From positions 248,001 through 312,000 of the forward strand of contig NZ_AP022848.1 of the NCBI RefSeq assembly GCF_011764485.1: a stretch of DNA of 64,000 bases, written 5' to 3'. The position numbers and the translations under genes are program-made. Origin of the DNA: Bosea sp. ANAM02 (GTDB lineage: Bacteria; Pseudomonadota; Alphaproteobacteria; Rhizobiales; Beijerinckiaceae). The notes below the pieces were generated by a model. That model did no database searches and was not told the DNA's origin. It was given only the letters and a program-made list of their open reading frames with translations. Shown one piece after another: positions 16,346 through 27,120 of the stretch. Numbering within the stretch: position 1 is the stretch's first letter; each line of letters begins with the position of its first letter.

Positions 16346-17605
16346 ATGATGCAGACGCTCCCCTCCGCCGCCGTCCTCGGTGCCCGCGCCTTCGCCGCGC
16401 TGGCCGGCCTCAACCGCTTCAGCGACGAGCCCGGTAAGCTGACGCGGCTCTATCTCTCGGCCGCGCACAAGCAGGCGGCGGAATGGGTCAAGGGTGCGAT
16501 GGAGGTGGCGGGGCTGACCGCCTTCATCGATGCCGCCGGCTCGGTGCAGGGCCGGCGCGAAGGCAGCGTGCCGGGTCTGCCTGCCGTGCTGATCGGCTCG
16601 CATATCGACACGGTCAAGGATGGCGGGCGTTTCGACGGCAATCTCGGCGTCGTCGCCGGTATCCTGGCGGCCCAGGCCCTGCGCGATGCCGGGATCAACC
16701 TGCCCTTCCCGCTCGAAGTGATCGGCTTCGGCGACGAGGAGAATGTCCGCTTTCCCACGCATCTCTCGACCTCCGAGGCCTTGGCCGGCGCCTATGACCC
16801 GGCCTGGCTGGAGGCGCGCGACAGCGAGGGCGTGAAGCTCGGCGAGGCCCTCGTCGCCTTCGGCGGCAATCCGGCCGGAATTCCGGCGCTGGCGCGCAAG
16901 CCCGGCTCGATCCAGGCCTATCTCGAAGTCCATATCGAGCAGGGGCCAGTGCTGGAGGCGGAGAACGAGCCGGTCGGCATCGTCACCGCCATCAACGCGC
17001 AGAGTCGCGCCCGCGTGCGCGTCGCGGGCGAGGCGGGACATGCCGGCACCGTGCCGATGGCGTTGCGCAAGGACGCGCTGACCGCGGCGGCCGAGATGGC
17101 GCTGGCGCTGGAGCAGATCGCGGGCGCGCATGAGCTTGCGGTCGGCACGGTCGGCGTGCTCAGGCCTGACCCCGGCGCGACCAATGTCGTCCCCGGCGCG
17201 GCCGAATTCACCATCGATTTCCGTGCGCCCAAGGATGAGACGCTCGCGGCCATGGATGCCGAGATCCGCAAGAGCTTCGGCGAGATCGCCGAGCGTCGCG
17301 GCGTCGGGCTGGAGATCATCCCTTATGCCAGGGCCGCGGCCGTGCCGATGGAACCCCGGCTGCAGGATGCCTTCGCCGCCGGCATCGCCCGCGCCGGGAG
17401 CAATCTCGCCGGCCGCCGCCTGCCCTCCGGCGCCGGGCATGACGCCATGGCGATCGCGACGGTCGCGCCCGTCGCCATGCTCTTCGTGCGCAACGAGAAG
17501 GGCATCAGCCACTCGCCCTTGGAGAACATGACCGAGGCCGATGCCGGCATCGCCATCCGCGTCCTCATCGAAACGATTCTGGAACTGGCCGGGCACTCAC
17601 AGTAG
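16346..17605 (+). CDS. Allantoate amidohydrolase / N-carbamoyl-L-amino-acid hydrolase family (M20)
   Basis: This is a Zn-dependent amidohydrolase of 419 residues in the M20 AllC/HyuC group. Metal-ligand segments are [10 protein letters not shown] (His86), RFDGNLG (Asp97), GDEENVRF (Glu131/132) and [10 protein letters not shown]. The lid domain has [11 protein letters not shown], and SGAGHDAM lies near the C-terminus. The family cleaves allantoate or N-carbamoyl amino acids, releasing ammonia and CO2 in nitrogen salvage. The two substrates cannot be separated with certainty here. The start ATG at 16346 is followed at once by another ATG. No other purine-catabolism gene is adjacent, so the pathway context is weak. 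Confidence 0.85.
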   Translation: MMQTLPSAAVLGARAFAALAGLNRFSDEPGKLTRLYLSAAHKQAAEWVKGAMEVAGLTAFIDAAGSVQGRREGSVPGLPAVLIGSHIDTVKDGGRFDGNLGVVAGILAAQALRDAGINLPFPLEVIGFGDEENVRFPTHLSTSEALAGAYDPAWLEARDSEGVKLGEALVAFGGNPAGIPALARKPGSIQAYLEVHIEQGPVLEAENEPVGIVTAINAQSRARVRVAGEAGHAGTVPMALRKDALTAAAEMALALEQIAGAHELAVGTVGVLRPDPGATNVVPGAAEFTIDFRAPKDETLAAMDAEIRKSFGEIAERRGVGLEIIPYARAAAVPMEPRLQDAFAAGIARAGSNLAGRRLPSGAGHDAMAIATVAPVAMLFVRNEKGISHSPLENMTEADAGIAIRVLIETILELAGHSQ

Positions 17606-17685
17606 AACGATTCCAGCCGCGACACCGCGCGCCATTCCGAAATCGGCCCGAAAGGCCTAGGAGAGGCGCGCCGCAGGAGGCTGGA

Positions 17686-18897
17686 ATGGATTTCGAGAAC
17701 TTCTTCCGCCGGGAACTCGACGGATTGCGCAGCGAAGGCCGCTATCGCGTCTTCGCCGACCTGGAGCGCCAGGCCGGCCGCTTTCCGCTCGCGACCTATC
17801 ATGGCGAAGGCGGCCCGCGCGACGTCACCGTCTGGTGCTCGAACGACTATCTCGGCATGGGCCAGCATCCCAAGGTGCTCGCCGCGATGCATCAGGCGCT
17901 CGACGGCAGCGGCGCCGGCGCCGGCGGCACCCGCAATATCGGCGGCACCAACCATTACCATGTCCTGCTGGAGCGCGAGCTGGCCGACCTGCACGGCAAG
18001 GAAGCCGCGCTGATCTTCAATTCCGGCTATGTCTCGAACTGGGCCTCGCTCTCGACGCTGGCCGCGCGCATTCCCGGCTGCATCGTGCTGACCGACGGGC
18101 TGAACCATGCCTCGATGATCGAGGGTATCCGCCACTCGCGGGCCGAGAAGCATATCTTCGCCCATAACGACCCCGCCGATCTGCGCCGCAAGCTCGCGGC
18201 GCTCGATCCGGACCGGCCGAAGCTGATCGCCTTCGAGTCGGTCTATTCGATGGATGGCGATATCGCCCCGATCCGCGAATTCTGCGACATCGCCGACGAG
18301 TTCGGCGCAATGACCTATATCGACGAGGTCCATGCCGTCGGGCTCTACGGCGCGCGCGGCGGCGGCATCTCGGAGCGCGAGGGCCTGACCGACCGGCTGA
18401 CCCTGATCCAGGGCACGCTGGCGAAGTCCTATGGCGTGATCGGCGGCTATATCACCGGCTCGGCAGCGCTCTGCGACTTCATCCGCAGCTTCGCCTCCGG
18501 CTTCATCTTCTCCAGCTCGCTGCCGCCGGCGGTGGCGGCGGGCGCGATCGCGGCGATCCGGCATCTCAAGGACAGCTCCGTCGAGCGCGAGCGCCAGCAG
18601 GACCGTGTCGCGGCCTTGCGGGCCAGGCTCGACGCCGCCGGCATCCCGCATCTCGCCAATCCCAGCCATATCGTGCCGGTGATGGTCGGCGAGGCAAAGG
18701 CCTGCAAGGCGATCAGCGACGAATTGCTCGCCCGCTTCGACATCTATGTCCAGCCGATCAACTACCCCACCGTGCCGCGCGGTACCGAGCGCCTGCGGAT
18801 CACGCCCTCGCCCTTCCATTCCGACGCCGATATCGACGCGCTGGTAGCGGCGCTCGGCGCGATCTGGGCGCGCGACGGGCTGAAGCGCGCGGCCTGA
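17686..18897 (+). CDS. hemA: 5-aminolevulinate synthase
   Basis: This PLP enzyme condenses glycine with succinyl-CoA to 5-aminolevulinate, the first step of heme and corrinoid synthesis by the C4 route of alphaproteobacteria. It has 403 residues, the usual length. Family segments include [41 protein letters not shown] and [12 protein letters not shown]. The PLP lysine Lys247 sits in GTLAKSYG; the common motif has AKAFG, so S and Y are mild variants. The N-terminal [19 protein letters not shown] is typical of ALAS rather than the KBL/AONS relatives. The ATG is preceded by CAGGAGGC. Confidence 0.95.
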   Translation: MDFENFFRRELDGLRSEGRYRVFADLERQAGRFPLATYHGEGGPRDVTVWCSNDYLGMGQHPKVLAAMHQALDGSGAGAGGTRNIGGTNHYHVLLERELADLHGKEAALIFNSGYVSNWASLSTLAARIPGCIVLTDGLNHASMIEGIRHSRAEKHIFAHNDPADLRRKLAALDPDRPKLIAFESVYSMDGDIAPIREFCDIADEFGAMTYIDEVHAVGLYGARGGGISEREGLTDRLTLIQGTLAKSYGVIGGYITGSAALCDFIRSFASGFIFSSSLPPAVAAGAIAAIRHLKDSSVERERQQDRVAALRARLDAAGIPHLANPSHIVPVMVGEAKACKAISDELLARFDIYVQPINYPTVPRGTERLRITPSPFHSDADIDALVAALGAIWARDGLKRAA

Positions 18898-18918
18898 GAC
18901 ACGGGGAATTCCCCGCGA

Positions 18919-19037
18919 GCCCTCATCCTGAGGAGGCCCGCAGGGCCGTCTCGAAGGATGCTTCAGGAGGCTCCGGAACCATCTGGATCATCCTTCGAGA
19001 CGCCATTTCTACCGACATGCCTCCTCAGGGTGAGGGC
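18919..19037. repeat. 119-base inverted-repeat element
   Basis: The outer arms are CCCTCATCCTGAGGAGG-like (18919-18935) and CCTCCTCAGGGTGAGGG-like (19020-19036). The inner arms are GTCTCGAAGGATG (about 18948-18960) and CATCCTTCGAGACG (about 18989-19002). Both pairs are inverted with small mismatches. The element fills the gap between convergent hemA and the DUF3592 gene. It is a different family from the GTCAT/ATGAC elements. Confidence 0.7.
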
Positions 19038-19064
19038 TCCCATTTTCCAAACGGCCTCCGCCGC

Positions 19065-19526
19065 TCAGCCGCGCTTGGCCACGATCATCAGGACCGCCGA
19101 GAGCAGGGCGAAGACGCTCGCCAGGCCGGCAAGGATCAGGGTTCCCAGCCATTGGGAGAGGAAACCTTCGATCTCGGCCTTTTCAGGCGCAGCAGCGTCA
19201 TAGAGGACGGACACCTGATCGCCTTTGCGATAGGCGGGCGGTTTCGTGCCCCATGACGTCACGAAGGTGACGGACCGGCCTCCGGCCGTGCGGAAACTCA
19301 CGACCGGACGATAGGTGGAATCCCCACCGCCATGCCGCAGTTCGATCACGGTGCCATCGGCGCGATCGGCCCGCGCCAGAAGCTTCCGGTTATGGCTGTA
19401 GGTGAAATAGCAGGCCGTCGCGAGGATGACGGCGACGATCCCGAAGACGCAGCCGATGCGCCAGAGCACGAGCCTGCCATCCTGGGCGAGGCCCCCGAAC
19501 CGTTGCTTCCTGCGGCTTTCGCCCAT
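19065..19526 (-). CDS. DUF3592 domain membrane protein
   Basis: This 153-residue protein has two membrane helices, near residues 21-43 and 125-148. Between them is a soluble beta-rich domain: DGTVIELRHGGGDSTYRPVVSFRTAGG, then a turn before VLYDAAAPEKAEI. This matches the DUF3592 family of extracytoplasmic small domains. The function is unknown. The gene ends in the gap after hemA (convergent) and starts just after the truB stop on the same strand. It could therefore be the last, loosely attached member of the rimP-truB operon. Confidence 0.75.
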   Translation of the reverse strand: MGESRRKQRFGGLAQDGRLVLWRIGCVFGIVAVILATACYFTYSHNRKLLARADRADGTVIELRHGGGDSTYRPVVSFRTAGGRSVTFVTSWGTKPPAYRKGDQVSVLYDAAAPEKAEIEGFLSQWLGTLILAGLASVFALLSAVLMIVAKRG

Positions 19527-19532
19527 CCGCTC

Positions 19533-20480
19533 TCAGAGATTGAAGACGCGGTGGGGGACGAATTCGCCGTTCTGGACCGAGCCCGTCGAGACCAGCGTGC
19601 CGGCGCAGGTGGCGTAGGCCGCCTCCAGCTCGATCGGGGCACCGGCGCCGCGCAGCAGGGCGCTCTGGCCGCGCTTGAGGCGGGCGGCGGCGTCGCGATG
19701 GAGCACGATCTCCGGGATCAGCGTCAGCGCCGCCTTGACCGGCTGGAGAGCCGTCAGCGCGCTCTCCGGGCTCTCGCGCAGGGTCTCGACGCTCGCGGCC
19801 TCGGCCACGGTGAAGGGGCCGACGCGGGTCCGGCGCAGATGCGCGACATGGCCGAGACAGCCGAGCTCCAGGCCGAGATCGCGGGCGATGGCGCGGACAT
19901 AGGTGCCCTTGCCACATTCGGCCTCGAAGGTGGTGGTGGCGCCGTCATGGCTGACGATGCGCAGCGCGTCGATCTCGACGGGGCGCGCCTCAAGCTCGAC
20001 CTCCTCGCCGTCGCGGGCGAGGTCATAGGCGCGCTCGCCGGCAATCTTGATCGCGGAGAACTTGGGCGGCGTCTGCAGGATGGTGCCGGTGAAGCGCGGC
20101 AGCAGGGCCGCGATCGCGGCCTCGTCAGGGCGCTTGTCCGAGGTCGCGATGACGCTGCCCTCGGTGTCGTCGGTATTGGTCTGCGTGCCCCAGGCGACGG
20201 TGAACTGATAGGCCTTGCGGCCGTCCATGACGAAGGGGACCGTCTTGGTCGCCTCGCCCAAGGCGATCGGCAGCAGGCCGGAGGCGAGCGGGTCGAGCGT
20301 GCCGGCATGGCCGGCCTTCTTGGCGCCGAAGGCGCGCTTCACGACGCTGACCGCATGGGTCGAGGTCATGCCGATCGGCTTGTCGAGGATGACCCAGCCA
20401 TGGACGTCGCGCTTCTTCGGACGCGGCGCCGGCGCAACGTCCTGATTCGGGGCGGCTTCGGATGGGTTCTCAGCGGTCAT
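19533..20480 (-). CDS. truB: tRNA pseudouridine(55) synthase TruB
   Basis: TruB makes pseudouridine 55 in the T-loop of tRNAs. The protein has 315 residues. The catalytic Asp63 lies in [13 protein letters not shown]. Family segments [28 protein letters not shown] and [15 protein letters not shown] are all present. A short C-terminal domain with a PUA-like tail follows. The ATG at 20480 lies inside the last codons of rbfA (11-base overlap), which suggests translational coupling. A longer reading to 20615 is the shadow of rbfA. It is the last core gene of the rimP-nusA-ylxR-infB-rbfA-truB operon. Confidence 0.95.
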   Translation of the reverse strand: MTAENPSEAAPNQDVAPAPRPKKRDVHGWVILDKPIGMTSTHAVSVVKRAFGAKKAGHAGTLDPLASGLLPIALGEATKTVPFVMDGRKAYQFTVAWGTQTNTDDTEGSVIATSDKRPDEAAIAALLPRFTGTILQTPPKFSAIKIAGERAYDLARDGEEVELEARPVEIDALRIVSHDGATTTFEAECGKGTYVRAIARDLGLELGCLGHVAHLRRTRVGPFTVAEAASVETLRESPESALTALQPVKAALTLIPEIVLHRDAAARLKRGQSALLRGAGAPIELEAAYATCAGTLVSTGSVQNGEFVPHRVFNL

Positions 20481-20928
20481 CGTCACGACGGTCAGTTTCG
20501 GGGTCTTGGTCTTCGTGGTCCTGGTCGATCCTGAGGCGTTGGACCTGGGTGTCGCGGCGTACGGCCTCGGTGTCGAGCAGCGCGTCGATGCGCTCGGCCT
20601 CGGCGAAGCTCTCATCGGCGCGGAAACGAAGGTCCGGCGCGTATTTCAGGTTGACGCGATGGGCGATCTCGCCGCGCAGATAGCGCTTGTTGGCATCGAG
20701 CGCCTTGAGCACCGGGGCGATGTCCAGCCCGCCGAGCGGCATGATGTAGCAGGTCGCGAGCTTGAGGTCCGGCGAGAGGCGCACCTCCGGCACGGTCACG
20801 ACATGCTTCGCCAGCACGTCGTCATGGATGTCGCCCCGTGCGAGCATTTCGGCCAGCGCATGGCGGATCAGTTCGCCGACGCGCAATTGCCGCTGGGAGG
20901 GGCCTGAGGGTTTTGCAGGTTTAGCCAT
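20470..20928 (-). CDS. rbfA: 30S ribosome-binding factor RbfA
   Basis: RbfA binds late 30S precursors and helps 16S rRNA 5'-end maturation and cold adaptation. The 152-residue protein shows [18 protein letters not shown] at the start. The KH-like core has [14 protein letters not shown] and the [27 protein letters not shown] stretch with its AxG-type kink region. The tail is acidic and rich in D, E and R. The start at 20928 gives the usual MAKPAK-type N-terminus; an extension to 20961 would run into the palindromic gap. It is separated from infB by about 150 bases that carry two palindromes. Confidence 0.93.
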   Translation of the reverse strand: MAKPAKPSGPSQRQLRVGELIRHALAEMLARGDIHDDVLAKHVVTVPEVRLSPDLKLATCYIMPLGGLDIAPVLKALDANKRYLRGEIAHRVNLKYAPDLRFRADESFAEAERIDALLDTEAVRRDTQVQRLRIDQDHEDQDPETDRRDDDR

Positions 20929-20968
20929 GGTTCTCGTTTCTCCGGGATCGGACCGGACCAAACGTCCC

Positions 20969-20985
20969 GGCGGGCCAGGCCCGCC
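20969..20985. repeat. Short GC-rich hairpin in the infB-rbfA gap
   Basis: GGCGGGCC and GGCCCGCC flank a single A and form a perfect 8-bp inverted repeat just upstream of rbfA. No T-tract follows on either strand, so it is unlikely to be an intrinsic terminator. It may slow ribonucleases or be part of the adjacent repeat element. Confidence 0.5.
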
Positions 20986-21020
20986 GTCTCAGGATGATCA
21001 GGCGCTGGACGCGCTCTTCT

Positions 21021-21059
21021 CGTCACGAGATGGCCGGTCCCGAAGGCCCGGCCATGACG
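21021..21059. repeat. Palindromic intergenic element
   Basis: ATGGCCGG (21030-21037) and CCGGCCAT (21048-21055) flank a ten-base loop, and ATGACG follows at the right end. The left outer end reads CGTCAC, an imperfect partner. This looks like a half-size relative of the element at 933-1013. It sits just after the infB stop, within the operon. Confidence 0.6.
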
Positions 21060-21080
21060 CGCTGTTTCAGGCAGCGCAGC

Positions 21081-23903
21081 TCAGAGGCTGCGCTTGATCT
21101 CCTCGACGCGATAGCACTCGATCACGTCGCCGACACGCATGTCCTGGTAATTCTCGAAGGACATGCCGCATTCCTGGCCGGCCACGACTTCCTTGGCGTC
21201 GTCCTTGAAGCGCTTGAGCTGGCCGAGCTTGCCCTCGTGAACCACGACGTTGTCGCGGATCAGGCGGACATTGGCGCCGCGCTCGATCGTGCCGTCGGTG
21301 ACGCGGCAGCCGGCGATCTTGCCGACCTTCGAGACGTTGAAGATCTCGAGGATCGAGGCGTTGCCGAGCATAGTCTCGCGCAGGGTCGGCGCCAGCAGGC
21401 CCGACATCGCGTCCTTCACGTCGTCCATGAGGTTGTAGATGATGTTGTAGTAGCGGATCTCGACGCCGGCACGCTCCGCCGCCTCGCGCGCTTCCTTGTG
21501 CGCGCGGACGTTGAAGCCGACCACGACCGCGCCCGAAGCCTGGGCCAGCGTGATATCCGACTCGGTGATCGCGCCGACGCCCGAGGAGAGGACGCGAGCC
21601 CGCACCTCGTCGTTGCCGACTTTCTCGAGCGCGCCGACGATGGCCTCGACGGAGCCCTGCACGTCACCCTTGACGACGAGCGGGAATTCCTTGCGGCCGG
21701 CGCCCTCCTTGAGCTCGCGCATCATCTCGGCGAGCGAGCGGCCGGCGCCCGAAGCCGCGCCGCGGGCGGCGAGGCGGTCGCGACGCTGACGCTCGCGGTA
21801 ATCGGTGATCTCGCGGGCGCGGGCCTCGGACTCGACCACCGCGACGCGGTCGCCGGCCTCGGGCGTGCCGTTGAAGCCGAGAACCTCGACCGGCATGGAG
21901 GGCGGAGCCTCCTTCACCTGCGCGCCGGTATCGGCGATGAGCGCACGGACGCGGCCCCATTCGGCGCCGGCCACGACGATGTCGCCGGTGCGCAGCGTGC
22001 CGCGCTGGACGAGCACGGTCGCGACCGGGCCGCGGCCGCGATCGAGCTTGGCCTCGATCACCGTGCCTTCGGCGGGGCGATGCGGATTGGCCTTGAGATC
22101 GAGCAGCTCGGCCTGCAGCGAGATCGCCTCCAGCAGCTTGTCGAGGTTGTGCCCGGTCTTGGCGGAGACCTCGACCTCGAGCGTCTCGCCGCCCAGCGTC
22201 TCGACCTGGATCTCGTACTGAAGCAGTTCAGCGCGGACCCGGTCGGGGTTGGAATCGGCCTTGTCGACCTTGTTGATCGCGACGATCAGCGGAACGCCGG
22301 CCGCCTTGGCGTGATTGATCGCCTCGGCGGTCTGCGGCATGACGCCGTCATCGGCCGCCACGACCAGCACGACGATATCCGTCACCTTGGCGCCGCGGGC
22401 GCGCATCGCCGTGAAGGCGGCGTGGCCGGGCGTGTCGATGAAGGTCACCTGCGAGCCCAGCGGCGTCGTCACCTGATAGGCGCCGATATGCTGGGTGATG
22501 CCGCCGGCCTCGCCTGTGACGACCTTGGTCTTGCGGATCGCATCAAGCAGCGAGGTCTTGCCGTGGTCGACATGGCCCATGATGGTCACGACCGACGGCC
22601 GCGACTCCAGGGTCTCGTCGGTATCCGGCGTATCGAACAGACCTTCCTCGACGTCCGATTCGGCGACGCGCTTGACCGTGTGGCCCATTTCCTCGGCGAT
22701 GAGCTGGGCGGTGTCGGCATCGATCACGTCGGTGATCTTGTGCATCGCGCCCTGCTTCATCAGCAGGCGGATGACGTCGACGCCGCGCTCCGTCATGCGG
22801 TTCGCGAGTTCCTGGATGGTGATCGTCTCGGGGATGATCACCTCGCGCATCACGCGCTCTTTCTGCGCGTCGGAAGCCCGGTGGCCGGTCATGCGCTGCA
22901 CGCGCCGGCGGAACGAGGCGACCGAGCGTGTCCGCTCCTCGTCGCCGCCGGTGGCGGTGGCGAGCGTCAGGCGGCCGCGCGGCCTGTCATTGGTGGTCTT
23001 CGGCGTTTTGGGCGCGGCGGGAGCCGGACCACGGCCGGCCCCGGCGCTCAAGCCGGGGCGGCGGAAGGCGGCCTTGACGTCGACATCGTCGGAACGATTG
23101 CGGGTGGTATTGGCCGAGGGCGCCTGGCGTGCCGGGCGGGCGACAGCCGGCTCGGCCGGGGCCGAGTTGTCGAGCCGCGGCGGGCGCGGCGAATCGGAGC
23201 GCGGCGGGCGGCTGTCGAGCCGCGGCGGACGGGCACCGGTATCGCGCATCGGGGGACGCGACGAAAACTCGCGCGGGCCGGACGGGGCAGGCCGGCCGTA
23301 ATACTGCGTGGGCTGCGGCGCGGGAGCCTGAGGCGCAGGCGCGGCCTCGCGGGCCTGCGGCGGCGGAGCGGCCGGGCGGGCCGGCTGCTCGTCGCGCTGG
23401 CGGGCGGCCATCTCGACGCGGCGCTTCTGGTCGTCCTCCTGACGGCGGCGCTCTTCCTCCTGCCGCTGACGGGCTGCGGCCGCTTCACGCTCATGACGTT
23501 CGCGCTCGGCCGCAGCGGCGCGCTGGCGCGCCTCGTCCTCGGCGATGCGGCGTGCCTCGGCCTCGCTGCTGCGGGCTTCCGAAAGGGCGCGCTGACGTGC
23601 ATCCTTCTCCTCGTCGGAGAGGGTTCGCAGGAGCATACCGCCAGCCGGACGCTGGGGCTGCTGAGGCGCGGCGGGGCGCGGCTGCGTCGCCTGCGGAGCC
23701 GGGGCCTGCGGGGCGCGCGGCGCGACGGGTTCCTTGACCTCGTGCCCGGCGGCGCGGCGCTTGACCTCGACGACGACCTGCTTCGTGCGCCCGTGCGAGA
23801 AGCTCTGGCGAACAGTGCTCTGCTCGACAGGCCGCTTCAGCGACAGGGTCTTGGGCGGGTTGACGGTGAGAGTCTTGTCGCCCGGGTTCTTGGTATCGGT
23901 CAT
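21081..23903 (-). CDS. infB: Translation initiation factor IF-2
   Basis: IF-2 is the GTPase that places initiator tRNA on the 30S subunit and promotes subunit joining. The 940-residue protein has a long low-complexity N-terminus (about 60-330) rich in R, A, P, E and Q. An IF2_N domain follows near 350-410. The G domain starts at GHVDHGKTS (about 440), with DTPGHAAF and NKVDKAD motifs. Domains II-IV complete the C-terminus. The ATG overlaps the ylxR stop by four bases (ATGA), as expected in this operon. The unusually proline- and arginine-rich middle region is common in alphaproteobacteria. Confidence 0.96.
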   Translation of the reverse strand: MTDTKNPGDKTLTVNPPKTLSLKRPVEQSTVRQSFSHGRTKQVVVEVKRRAAGHEVKEPVAPRAPQAPAPQATQPRPAAPQQPQRPAGGMLLRTLSDEEKDARQRALSEARSSEAEARRIAEDEARQRAAAAERERHEREAAAARQRQEEERRRQEDDQKRRVEMAARQRDEQPARPAAPPPQAREAAPAPQAPAPQPTQYYGRPAPSGPREFSSRPPMRDTGARPPRLDSRPPRSDSPRPPRLDNSAPAEPAVARPARQAPSANTTRNRSDDVDVKAAFRRPGLSAGAGRGPAPAAPKTPKTTNDRPRGRLTLATATGGDEERTRSVASFRRRVQRMTGHRASDAQKERVMREVIIPETITIQELANRMTERGVDVIRLLMKQGAMHKITDVIDADTAQLIAEEMGHTVKRVAESDVEEGLFDTPDTDETLESRPSVVTIMGHVDHGKTSLLDAIRKTKVVTGEAGGITQHIGAYQVTTPLGSQVTFIDTPGHAAFTAMRARGAKVTDIVVLVVAADDGVMPQTAEAINHAKAAGVPLIVAINKVDKADSNPDRVRAELLQYEIQVETLGGETLEVEVSAKTGHNLDKLLEAISLQAELLDLKANPHRPAEGTVIEAKLDRGRGPVATVLVQRGTLRTGDIVVAGAEWGRVRALIADTGAQVKEAPPSMPVEVLGFNGTPEAGDRVAVVESEARAREITDYRERQRRDRLAARGAASGAGRSLAEMMRELKEGAGRKEFPLVVKGDVQGSVEAIVGALEKVGNDEVRARVLSSGVGAITESDITLAQASGAVVVGFNVRAHKEAREAAERAGVEIRYYNIIYNLMDDVKDAMSGLLAPTLRETMLGNASILEIFNVSKVGKIAGCRVTDGTIERGANVRLIRDNVVVHEGKLGQLKRFKDDAKEVVAGQECGMSFENYQDMRVGDVIECYRVEEIKRSL

Positions 23904-24595
23904 TCCGCGTTCGGTCCTGCCGGTTCGGTCGTGTCTTCGGTGTCGTTCTGGTCGGATGCGGCGGTATCGTCCGTCCGGTACCGGACGAGCCGACGCCAGC
24001 GGGAGAGGACACCCTCGGCCGCTGGTCCCGGAGCAAGCGCGGCATGTATCACATGTGCCCGCCCCAACGCCAATTCCAAATCCGCCGCCGTGAAAATCGC
24101 GACGACGGGCAGTTCACGGGCCTTGAGCCCTTCGGCCTCGCGCACCGCGCCCAGCCGCCTGACGGCCTGGCCGATCTTGCGCTTGCCGTCCTCGGCGCCG
24201 TCGCTGGCGGCGATGACGCCGACGCAGCGGCCCGAGCCGATCAGGGCCTCGACCTTGGCGAAGCCCGCGATCACGAGCCCCGCCTTGTTGGCCATCGACA
24301 GCGCCTGCAACGCATCGCGCAGCATCAGCGCATCGATCATCTCCGGAAGGTCGGCGGGAACCGCGACCTTCGCCTTGAGCGAGCGCTCGAAGGCCTTGCG
24401 CCTGATCGCCTCGGCCACCGTCCTGCGGCTGAGGCTGGCCCAGACGCCGCGCCCGGGCAGTTTGCGCCTGAGGTCCGGCACCAAAATGCCGTCCGGCCCG
24501 GCGACGAAGCGGATCAGATCCTCGGGCGCCTTCACGGTCCGCGTCACGACGCAGCTCCGCTCCGGTCCCTCGCTGCGAGCCGCCTTCACCGCCAA
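23900..24595 (-). CDS. YlxR-type RNA-binding protein fused to an L7Ae-like domain
   Basis: The 231-residue protein joins two small domains. Residues about 10-80 form a YlxR/DUF448 domain with [17 protein letters not shown] and [13 protein letters not shown]. In place of the classic GRGAYVC it reads GRGVW. Residues about 95-190 form a ribosomal L7Ae-like domain ([20 protein letters not shown]). The C-terminal tail is acidic. YlxR is known elsewhere to bind RNase P or act as an RNA-binding regulator; a role in translation or RNA processing is inferred. The first codon is a TTG at 24595. A GTG two codons later, better spaced from AGGG, is also possible. Confidence 0.88.
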   Translation of the reverse strand: MAVKAARSEGPERSCVVTRTVKAPEDLIRFVAGPDGILVPDLRRKLPGRGVWASLSRRTVAEAIRRKAFERSLKAKVAVPADLPEMIDALMLRDALQALSMANKAGLVIAGFAKVEALIGSGRCVGVIAASDGAEDGKRKIGQAVRRLGAVREAEGLKARELPVVAIFTAADLELALGRAHVIHAALAPGPAAEGVLSRWRRLVRYRTDDTAASDQNDTEDTTEPAGPNAE

Positions 24596-24603
24596 AACCC
24601 TGC

Positions 24604-26196
24604 TCAGGCCTCGGCCGCCTCGTCGGCTTCCGCCTCAGGCTCCTCGGCCGGCGCCTCGACCCAGCCCGCATGGATGCGGGCGGCCATGATGATCGCTTCC
24701 GCCTCCTGGCGCGACAGATCGAAGCCGTCGAGATAGCCAGCGTGACGGGTGGTTTCGCCGTCCTTGCGTTCGGTCCAGCCGACGAGATCATCCGTGGCGC
24801 AGCCCGCGAGATCCTCGACGGTCTTCACATCGTTCTCGCCGAGCGCGACCATCATCGATGTGGTGACGCCGTCGACCTCGCGCAAGGCGTCCTCGACGCC
24901 GAGCGCGCGGCGCTTCTCGTCCAGCTCCGCCTCAACGGCCGCGAGATGCTCCTGGGCGCGGCTCTGAATCTCGCCGGCGGTATCCTCGTCGAAGCCTTCG
25001 ATCGAGGCGAGCTCGGCGAGGTCGACATAGGCGAGCTCCTCGACATTGCGGAAGCCTTCCGAGGCCAGGAGCTGGCCGACCGTCTCGTCGACGTTCAGCG
25101 CATTCATGAACAGGTCGGTGCGCTGCACGAATTCCTTCTGGCGGCGCTCGGACTCCTCCTGCTCGGTCAGGATGTCGATATCCCAGCCGGTGAGCTGCGA
25201 GGCGAGGCGCACGTTCTGGCCGCGGCGGCCGATGGCGAGCGAAAGCTGCTCGTCGGGAACCACGACCTCGATCTTGTCGGCCTCCTCGTCGAGCACGACC
25301 TTGGCGACTTCCGCCGGCTGGAGCGCGTTGACGACGAAGGTCGCGACATCCTGCGACCACGGGATGATGTCGATCTTCTCGCCCTGGAGCTCTCCGACCA
25401 CGGCCTGCACGCGCGAGCCGCGCATGCCGACGCAGGCGCCGACCGGATCGATCGAGGAATCACGCGAGATCACGGCGATCTTGGCGCGCGAGCCCGGATC
25501 GCGGGCGACGGCCTTTACCTCGACGATGCCGTCGTAGATCTCGGGCACTTCCTGACCGAAGAGCTTGGCCATGAACTGCGGATGGGTGCGCGACAGGAAG
25601 ATCTGCGGGCCGCGCGGCTCGCGGCGCACGTCGTAGACATAGGCGCGGGCGCGGTCGCCAACCTTGAAGGTCTCGCGCGGGATCATCTCGTCGCGGCGGA
25701 TGATCGCCTCGCCACGGCCGAGATCGACGAAGACATTGCCGTATTCGACGCGCTTGACCGCGCCGTTGACGATCTCGCCGATGCGATCCTTGTACTCGTC
25801 GTACTGGCGGTCGCGCTCGGCCTCGCGCACCTTCTGGACGATGACCTGCTTGGCCGACTGGGCGGCGATGCGGCCGAAATCGAAGGGCGGCAGCGGATCG
25901 GCGATGACGTCGCCGACCTGGGCGGCCGGGTTATGGCGCTTGGCCTCGTCGACGGTGATCTCGATCGCCGGATTCTCGACGTGCTCGACGACCTGGAGAT
26001 GGCGGGCGAGGCGCAGTTCGCCGGTCTTGGTGTTGATCTCGGCATGGACGTCCGTCTCGATGCCGTAGCGCGAGCGGGCCGCCTTGGCGATGGCGTCCTG
26101 CATGGCGTCGACGACGATCTGGCGGTCGATCGACTTCTCGCGGGCGACCGCGTCGGCGATCTGCAGCAGTTCGAGCCGGTTGGCGCTGACGACCAT
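24604..26196 (-). CDS. nusA: Transcription termination/antitermination factor NusA
   Basis: NusA binds RNA polymerase and nascent RNA and affects pausing, termination and antitermination. The 530-residue protein starts [18 protein letters not shown] and has the N-terminal polymerase-binding domain. An S1 domain near 130-200 ([16 protein letters not shown]) and two KH domains to about 345 follow, including [18 protein letters not shown]. Helix-hairpin-helix repeats near the C-terminus ([23 protein letters not shown]) end in an acidic tail. The ATG at 26196 has AGGAG eight bases upstream; the GTG at 26205 is less likely. It lies five bases downstream of rimP in the same operon. Confidence 0.96.
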   Translation of the reverse strand: MVVSANRLELLQIADAVAREKSIDRQIVVDAMQDAIAKAARSRYGIETDVHAEINTKTGELRLARHLQVVEHVENPAIEITVDEAKRHNPAAQVGDVIADPLPPFDFGRIAAQSAKQVIVQKVREAERDRQYDEYKDRIGEIVNGAVKRVEYGNVFVDLGRGEAIIRRDEMIPRETFKVGDRARAYVYDVRREPRGPQIFLSRTHPQFMAKLFGQEVPEIYDGIVEVKAVARDPGSRAKIAVISRDSSIDPVGACVGMRGSRVQAVVGELQGEKIDIIPWSQDVATFVVNALQPAEVAKVVLDEEADKIEVVVPDEQLSLAIGRRGQNVRLASQLTGWDIDILTEQEESERRQKEFVQRTDLFMNALNVDETVGQLLASEGFRNVEELAYVDLAELASIEGFDEDTAGEIQSRAQEHLAAVEAELDEKRRALGVEDALREVDGVTTSMMVALGENDVKTVEDLAGCATDDLVGWTERKDGETTRHAGYLDGFDLSRQEAEAIIMAARIHAGWVEAPAEEPEAEADEAAEA

Positions 26197-26201
26197 GACG
26201 C

Positions 26202-26900
26202 TCACTCCTCTTCGTTATCGTTTTCGTGCGGGGCCTGCGTGTCGGCCTTCTTCGGCCGCGGCCCCAGCGATTTTCCTCGGCCCTTCTTCGGGCTGGCGAT
26301 CTCTTCGGCCGGCGGCATTTCCGGCGGCAGGCCGGACTTTCCGCGGCGCAGCGCCTCGGTGATGAGCGCATCCGTGAGCACGAGGCGAGCTTCGGCGATC
26401 GCTCGCATCGGAATCGCGACGTCGCGCTCTTCCTCGCTCTTGGCGTCGTCGCGCGTCAGCAGCGCATCCTGGCCGGCGGCACCGCGCAGGATACCACGGA
26501 AGCGCTTGCGGCCGGCAACCGGCTCGCTCGTATCGATCTTGGTCAGATGGCCGGCCCAGCGCTCGAAATCGCTGGCGCGCACCAGCGGCCGGTCGATGCC
26601 CGGCGACGAGACTTCGAGATGATAGGCCGTCTGGACGGGATCGTCGACGTCGAGCGCCGGCGAGACCGCCTGGCTGATCTCCTCGCAACCCTCGACATTC
26701 ATCGTGCCATCCGGCCGCTCGGCCATGATCTGCACGGTGCAGCCGTTCTGGCCGGTGACGCGCACGCGCACCAGCCGGTAGCCGAGATCGACGATCGCCG
26801 GCTCGATGATCGTCGCGACGCGCGCCGCCACGCCGCTCTCGACGACGAGGCGGGGCTCCTGATCGGCTGCCGCTGCGGGCTCGTGGGTGGGTTCACTCAT
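26202..26900 (-). CDS. rimP: Ribosome maturation factor RimP
   Basis: RimP helps assemble the 30S subunit. The 232-residue protein has the N-terminal alpha/beta domain ([38 protein letters not shown]) with the conserved [13 protein letters not shown] motif. The C-terminal SH3-like domain follows. The tail (about 195-232) is basic then acidic and longer than in E. coli. The start at 26900 is the first ATG with good N-terminal homology. It is the first gene of the six-gene operon, and its 5' leader carries a terminator-like hairpin. Confidence 0.94.
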   Translation of the reverse strand: MSEPTHEPAAAADQEPRLVVESGVAARVATIIEPAIVDLGYRLVRVRVTGQNGCTVQIMAERPDGTMNVEGCEEISQAVSPALDVDDPVQTAYHLEVSSPGIDRPLVRASDFERWAGHLTKIDTSEPVAGRKRFRGILRGAAGQDALLTRDDAKSEEERDVAIPMRAIAEARLVLTDALITEALRRGKSGLPPEMPPAEEIASPKKGRGKSLGPRPKKADTQAPHENDNEEE

Positions 26901-26940
26901 GGCCTGAGACCGTTCCGTCTGCCTCCGGCGGGTCGCGGCC

Positions 26941-26973
26941 AATAAAAAAGAGCGGGCCGGTGGGCCCGCTCTT
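26941..26973 (-). terminator. Terminator-like hairpin in the rimP leader (possible attenuator)
   Basis: Read on the minus strand, the stem AAGAGCGGGCC/GGCCCGCTCTT is a perfect 11-bp stem with a four-base loop, followed by a run of six T. It therefore looks like an intrinsic terminator. It lies about 40 bases before the rimP start and downstream of the only recognised promoter, not after a gene. A short second hairpin (ATCGG/CCGAT, 26978-26993) precedes it. This order suggests transcription attenuation. Confidence 0.7.
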
Positions 26974-27011
26974 GATCATCGGCGTTAACCGATACCAGAG
27001 CTGTTGGGCGC

Positions 27012-27040
27012 TATTTAGTCCGCATCGCACCGATATGCAA
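27012..27040 (-). promoter_or_regulatory. Candidate promoter of the rimP operon
   Basis: On the minus strand, TTGCAT (27035-27040) and TAAATA (27012-27017) are separated by 17 bases, a sigma-70-like spacing. The -10 matches the consensus only in part. Transcription would start near 27004 and give a leader of about 100 bases to the rimP start, containing both hairpins. Confidence 0.35.
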
Positions 27041-27120
27041 GCTCGGTTGCGGCGGCGCTAACCCGATGGTCATCCTTCGCGTGCCAGATTACGCAACGGG
27101 ATATGGGTTGAGGACTTGGT

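Noticed and set aside
18902..18913. GGGGAATTCCCC palindrome after hemA as a terminator
   Set aside because: There is no loop and no T-run after it; it is a simple palindrome.
20994..24689. A 1,231-residue open frame on the plus strand across infB and ylxR
   Set aside because: It is fully antisense to genes with diagnostic motifs. It is a compositional shadow, not a gene.
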